64,000 nucleotides of DNA, taken from NCBI RefSeq assembly GCF_047511655.1, contig NC_133389.1:39911295-39975294 (forward strand), written 5' to 3'. This document shows, in pieces, positions 59,812-64,000 of the stretch (positions are counted from its first letter, which is position 1; the number at the start of each line of letters is the position of its first letter). The translations under genes and the position numbers were made by a program. The notes beneath the pieces were generated by a model that worked only from the letters and a program-made list of their open reading frames with translations, searched no databases and was not told the origin of the DNA. Origin of the DNA: Castor canadensis (Eukaryota; Chordata; Mammalia; Rodentia; Castoridae).

Positions 59812-62800
59812 AAAAAATTTTTTATTCATCTATTCACATGTGCGTACATTGTTTGGGCCATTTCTTCCCCCTGCTCCCTGCCCCCTCCCTCTCCCTCCCC
59901 TCCCCCCTCACGTCCAGACAGAACCTGTTCTGCCCTTTTTTCCAATTTTGTTGACGAGAAGACATAAGCAATAATAAGAGAGACAAAGCATTTTTGCTAG
60001 TTGAGATAAGGATAGCTATACAGAGAGATTCCTAGCATTGCTGGGATGTGTTACATCTCAAGTTGATTCATCTCTACCTGATCTTTTCACTAGTTCCTGA
60101 TCCCCTTCCTGCATTGACCTCTGTCGCTTTAAGGTTTCTGTATTAGTTCCTAAGCAATGGGGTCATCAGACACTCTCATGTTTTGGGTTTCCTACCTTTC
60201 CCTATTCCTCCAGTATGTGTTCTCCCCTTAGCATGTGACCCATGTCCTACAACATTGCTGCATTTGCCCTAGATCTAAAATCCGCATATGAGGGAGAACA
60301 TACAATTTTTGGTTTTCTGAGCCTGGCTAACCTCGCTCAGAATGATGTTTTCCGGTTCCATCCATTTACTTGGGAATAATAAGATTTCATTCTTCTTTGT
60401 GGCTGAGTAAAACTCCATTGTGTATAGTACCACATTTTCTTAATCCATTCATCAGTAGTGGGGCATCTTGGTTCTTTCCATAACTTGGCTATTGTGAATA
60501 GTGCTGCAATAAACATGGGTGTGCAGGTGCCTCTGGAGTAACCTGTGTCGCATTCCTTTGGATATATCTCCAGGAGTGGGATTGCTGGATCATATGGCAG
60601 ATCTATGTTTAGATTTTTTTAAAAAGCCTCCATATTTTTTTCCAGAGTGGTTGTAGTAGCTTGCATTCCCGCCAGCAGTGTATGAGCATTCCTTTTTCCC
60701 CATATCTTCGCCAACACATGTTGTGAGTGGTGTTTTTAATTATGGCTATTCTAACAGGGGTGAGGTGGAATCTTAGTGTGGTTTTGATTTGCATTTCCTT
60801 TATGGCTATGTCCATTTGAATTTCTTCTTTTGAGAGAGTTCTGTTTAGTTCATTTGCCCATTTCTTTATAGGTTCATTGTTTTTGAGAGAGTTTAGTTTT
60901 TTAAGTTCCCTGTATATTCTGGTTATCAGTCCCTTGTCTGATGTAGAGCTGGCAAATATTTTCTACCACTCTGTGGGTGGTCTCTTCAGTTTAGAGACCA
61001 TTTCTTTTGTTGTGCAGAAGCTTTTAAATTTTATGAAGTCCTATTTGTTCATCCTTTCTCTTAGTTGCTGAGCTGCTGGGGTTCTATTGAGGAAGTCCTT
61101 ACTTATACCTATTACTTCCAGAGTATTCCATGCTCTTTCTTGTACTAACTTCAGAGTTTCGGGTCTGACATTCAGGTCCTTGATCCATTTTGAGTTGATA
61201 CTAATATAGGGTGATAAAAATGGACCTATATTCAATTTTTTGCAGACAGATAACCATTTTTCCCAGCAACATTTGTTGAGGAGGCTCTTTTCTCCAATAT
61301 ATATTTTTGGAGATTTGTCAAAAATAAGGTTGGCATAGCTGTGTGTATTCATATCTGGGTCCTCTATTCTGTTCCAAGGTCTTCATGTCTGTTTTTGTGC
61401 CAGTACCATGCTGCTTTTATTGCTATGGCTCTGTAATATAGTTTGAAGTCAGGTATCGTGATACTTCCAGCATTGCTCTTTTTGCTGAGTATTGCCTTGG
61501 CTATTCATGGTCTCTTGTATTTCCAAATGAATTTTAGGGTAGGTTTTTCAATCTCTGTGATGAATGCCGTTGGGATTTTGATGGGAATTGTGTTAAACAT
61601 GTAGATTGCTTTTGGTAGGATAGTCATTTTTACTATGTTGATCAACCAATCCATGAGCATGGGAGATCTTTCCATCTTCTGTAGTCTTCCTCAATCTCTT
61701 TCTACAGGGGTTTGTAGTTCTCCTTGTAGAGGTCATTCATATCCTTTGTTAAGTTTACTCCTAGGTATTTGAGGTTTTTTTGAGGCTATTGCAAATGGAA
61801 TTGTTTCCATATATTCTTTCTCAGTTTATTCATTACTGGTGTATAGAAAAGCTAATGATTTTTGTAAGTTGATTTTGTATCCTGCCACCTTGCTGTAGCT
61901 GTTTATGGTGTCTAAGAGTTTTTGGGGAGAGTTTTTTGGGTCTTTAAGGTATAGGATCATATCATCTGCAGATAAGGATATTTTGACAGTTTCTTTACCT
62001 ACTTGTATTCCTTTTATTTCTTATTCTTGCCTAATTGCTCTGGCTAGGAATTCCAGTACTATGTAGAATAGGAGTGGGGATAGTGGGAACACTTGTTTCA
62101 TTCCTGATTTTAGGGGGAATGGTTTCAGTTTTTCTCTATTAAGTATGATGTTAGCTGTAGGTTTGTCATATACAGCCTTTACAATGTTGAGATACTTTCC
62201 TTCTATTCCTAGTTTTCTTAGAGCTTTTATCATGAAGTGGTGTTGGATCTTGTCGAAGGCTTTTTCTACATCTTTTGAGATGAGCAAATGGTTTTTGTCT
62301 TTGCTTCTATTAATTTGCTGTGTTACATTTATAGATTTGTGTATGTTGAACCACCCCTGAATCCCTGGGATAAAGCCGACTTGGTCGTGGTGAATGATCT
62401 TTCTGATGTGTTGTTGAATTCGGTTTGCCATTATTTTGTTGAGGATTTTTGCATTGATGTTCATTAAGGAGATTGGCCTATAGTTCTCCTTTTTGAATGT
62501 GTCTTTGTCTGGTTTTGGGATGAGTGTAATACTGGCTTCATAGAATGAGTTAGGCAGTGTTCCTTCCCTTTCTATTTCATGGAACAGTTTAAGGAGGGTT
62601 GGTATCAGTTCTTCTTTAAAGGTCTGATAGAATTCAGCAGAGAATCCATCAGGTCCTGGACTTTTCTTTTTTGGGAGATTCTTTTTTTTTTTAATTTCTT
62701 TTATTCATATGTGCATACAATGTTTGGGTCATTTATCCCCCCTTCCCCCTGCTACCTCCCTTTCTCTCACTCCCTCCCTTTCCCCCCAACCCCCTCATTA

Positions 62801-64000
62801 CCAGGTGGAAACTATTTTGCCCTTATCTCTAATTTTGTTGAAGAGAGAGTATATGCAATAATAGGAAAGACCAAGGGTTTTTGCTAGTTGAGATAAGGAT
62901 AGCTATACAGAGATTTTACTAGCATTACTTTTCTGTACATATGTGTTACATTCTAAATTAATTCTTCTCAAACTAACCTTTGCTCTAGTTCCTGGTCCCC
63001 TTCTCCTATTGGCCTCTGTTGCTTTAAAGTTTCTGTTATAGTTCCTTTGCATTGAGGACATCAAATGCTACCTTGTTTTTTTCTTTTTTTGTGGGGGGTT
63101 TCTTGCATATCCTCATACCTCCCTTGTATGCTCTTGCCTCATCATGTGATCAAAGTTTTTGGGAGATTCTTTATTGCTGCTTCAATTTCATTTTGTGTTA
63201 TACATCTATTCAAGTGATTAATATCCTCTTGGTTCAATTTTGGATGGTCATAAGTATCTAGAAATCTGTCCATTTCTTCAAGATTTTCATATTTATTAGA
63301 ATATGGGTTCTTAAAGTAGTCTCTGATGATTTCCTGTATTTCCATGGTGTTTGTTGTTATCTCCCCTTTTGCATTTCTGATTTTACTGATTAGGGTTATT
63401 TCTTTCCTCATTTTAGTCAGGTTTGACGAGGGTCTGCCAATCTTATTTATTTTTTCAAAGAACTAGCTTTTTGTTTCATTGATTCTTTGTATTTTTTTTT
63501 TTTTTTGGTATCTATTTCATTAATTTCGGCCCTTATTTTTATTATTTCTCTGCTTCTGCTTGATTTGGGTTTTGCTTGTTCTTATTTTTCTAGAAGTTTG
63601 AGATATAGCATTAGGTCATTGATTTGAGATCTTTTGTCCTTTTAATATATGTACTCATGGCCATAAACTTTCCTCTTAGGACTGCCTTTGCTGTGGACCA
63701 TAGGTTCTGATAGGTTGTGTTTTCATTTTCATTAACTTCTAGGAACCTTTTAATTTCCTCTTTTATTTCATCAATGACTCATTCATCATTGAGCAATGTG
63801 TTGTTCAGCTTCCAGTTGTTTGCATGTTTTTCATTGTTGGTTTTGTTGTTGAGTTCTAGCTTTAATGCATTGTGAACAGATAGAATGTATGGGATTATTT
63901 CTATTTTCTTATATTTGCTGAGGCTTGCTTTGTGTCCTAAGATATGATCAATTTTGGAGAAGGTCCCATGGGCTGCTGAGATGAATGTATACTGTGCAGA
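59812..64000 (-). mobile_element. Decayed L1 (ORF2 and 3' UTR), runs off the right edge
   Basis: The 3' end lies at 59812, with a T-rich start and the C-rich tract at about 59866-59910. The 3' UTR is followed, on minus, by a broken ORF2: C-terminal Cys-rich part at about 60609-60815, RT core at 62021-62464 ([15 protein letters not shown] and [24 protein letters not shown]), and upstream parts past 63411. Frameshifts and stops are frequent. The endonuclease region and 5' end lie beyond the window. Confidence 0.92.
62685..63155 (-). mobile_element. Younger L1 tail nested in the ORF2 of an older L1
   Basis: About 470 bp of young-family L1 3' UTR in the same orientation as its host. The host words TTTTTGGGAGATTCTTT occur on both sides (about 62668-62684 and 63156-63172) as a target-site duplication. 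Its upstream part near 63070-63150 carries a T/G-rich stretch and TTGCATATCCTCATACC. Confidence 0.92.

Noticed and set aside
59278..59967. 229-codon open frame
   Set aside because: It runs from unique DNA into a reversed L1 3' end and is low-complexity (Leu/Phe/Ser/Pro) from T- and C-rich sequence.
5300..64000. Search for MAPRE2 or any other host exon
   Set aside because: I found no splice-framed segment with a recognisable protein. Absence by eye is not proof; a translated search would be needed.

Overview
This window is mammalian nuclear DNA, most likely from a castorimorph rodent; North American beaver is my best guess. The rodent signs are many tRNA-derived ID-type SINEs, 7SL-derived B1-type SINEs and B1+ID dimers, together with one young L1 family present in many copies. 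Species is an inference from repeat style, not proven. There are no operons, CRISPR arrays or bacterial features.

The only host protein-coding gene I can support is ZNF397, a SCAN-domain C2H2 zinc-finger gene on the minus strand at 1 to about 5.1 kb. The window start cuts it inside its eighth finger. From 5' to 3' it has a CpG-island promoter with CCAAT, GC-box and ETS sites (about 4.74-5.26 kb), a non-coding first exon ending at 5033, a SCAN exon (coding 3686-3273), a linker exon (3022-2881) and a large zinc-finger exon (930 to beyond 1). All junctions have GT/AG ends and compatible phases.

From about 5.3 kb to the end I see only intergenic DNA. In human 18q12 the interval upstream of ZNF397 leads to MAPRE2, and nothing here contradicts that synteny, but no MAPRE2 exon is visible. 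The space is filled by layers of repeats: ancient shared elements (L2, MIR, MER20-like, MaLR-like LTRs, L1M), an older LTR-like block, rodent SINEs, and several generations of L1.

The centre is dominated by two L1s lying tail to tail. A young full-length plus-strand L1 (22884-29925) has an intact ORF1 and an ORF2 damaged only near its C-terminus. An older, decayed minus-strand L1 (about 30.08-38.5 kb) carries later SINE and L1 insertions. A third, minus-strand L1 enters at 59.8 kb and runs off the right edge, with a younger L1 tail nested in it.

The most interesting structure is a serial insertion site. A 12-16 bp target word occurs four times (22727, 22751, 22869, 29922), separated in turn by a bare A-run, a B1 SINE and the full-length L1. 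I found no convincing new biological system; the remaining findings are retrotransposon archaeology and small local oddities.
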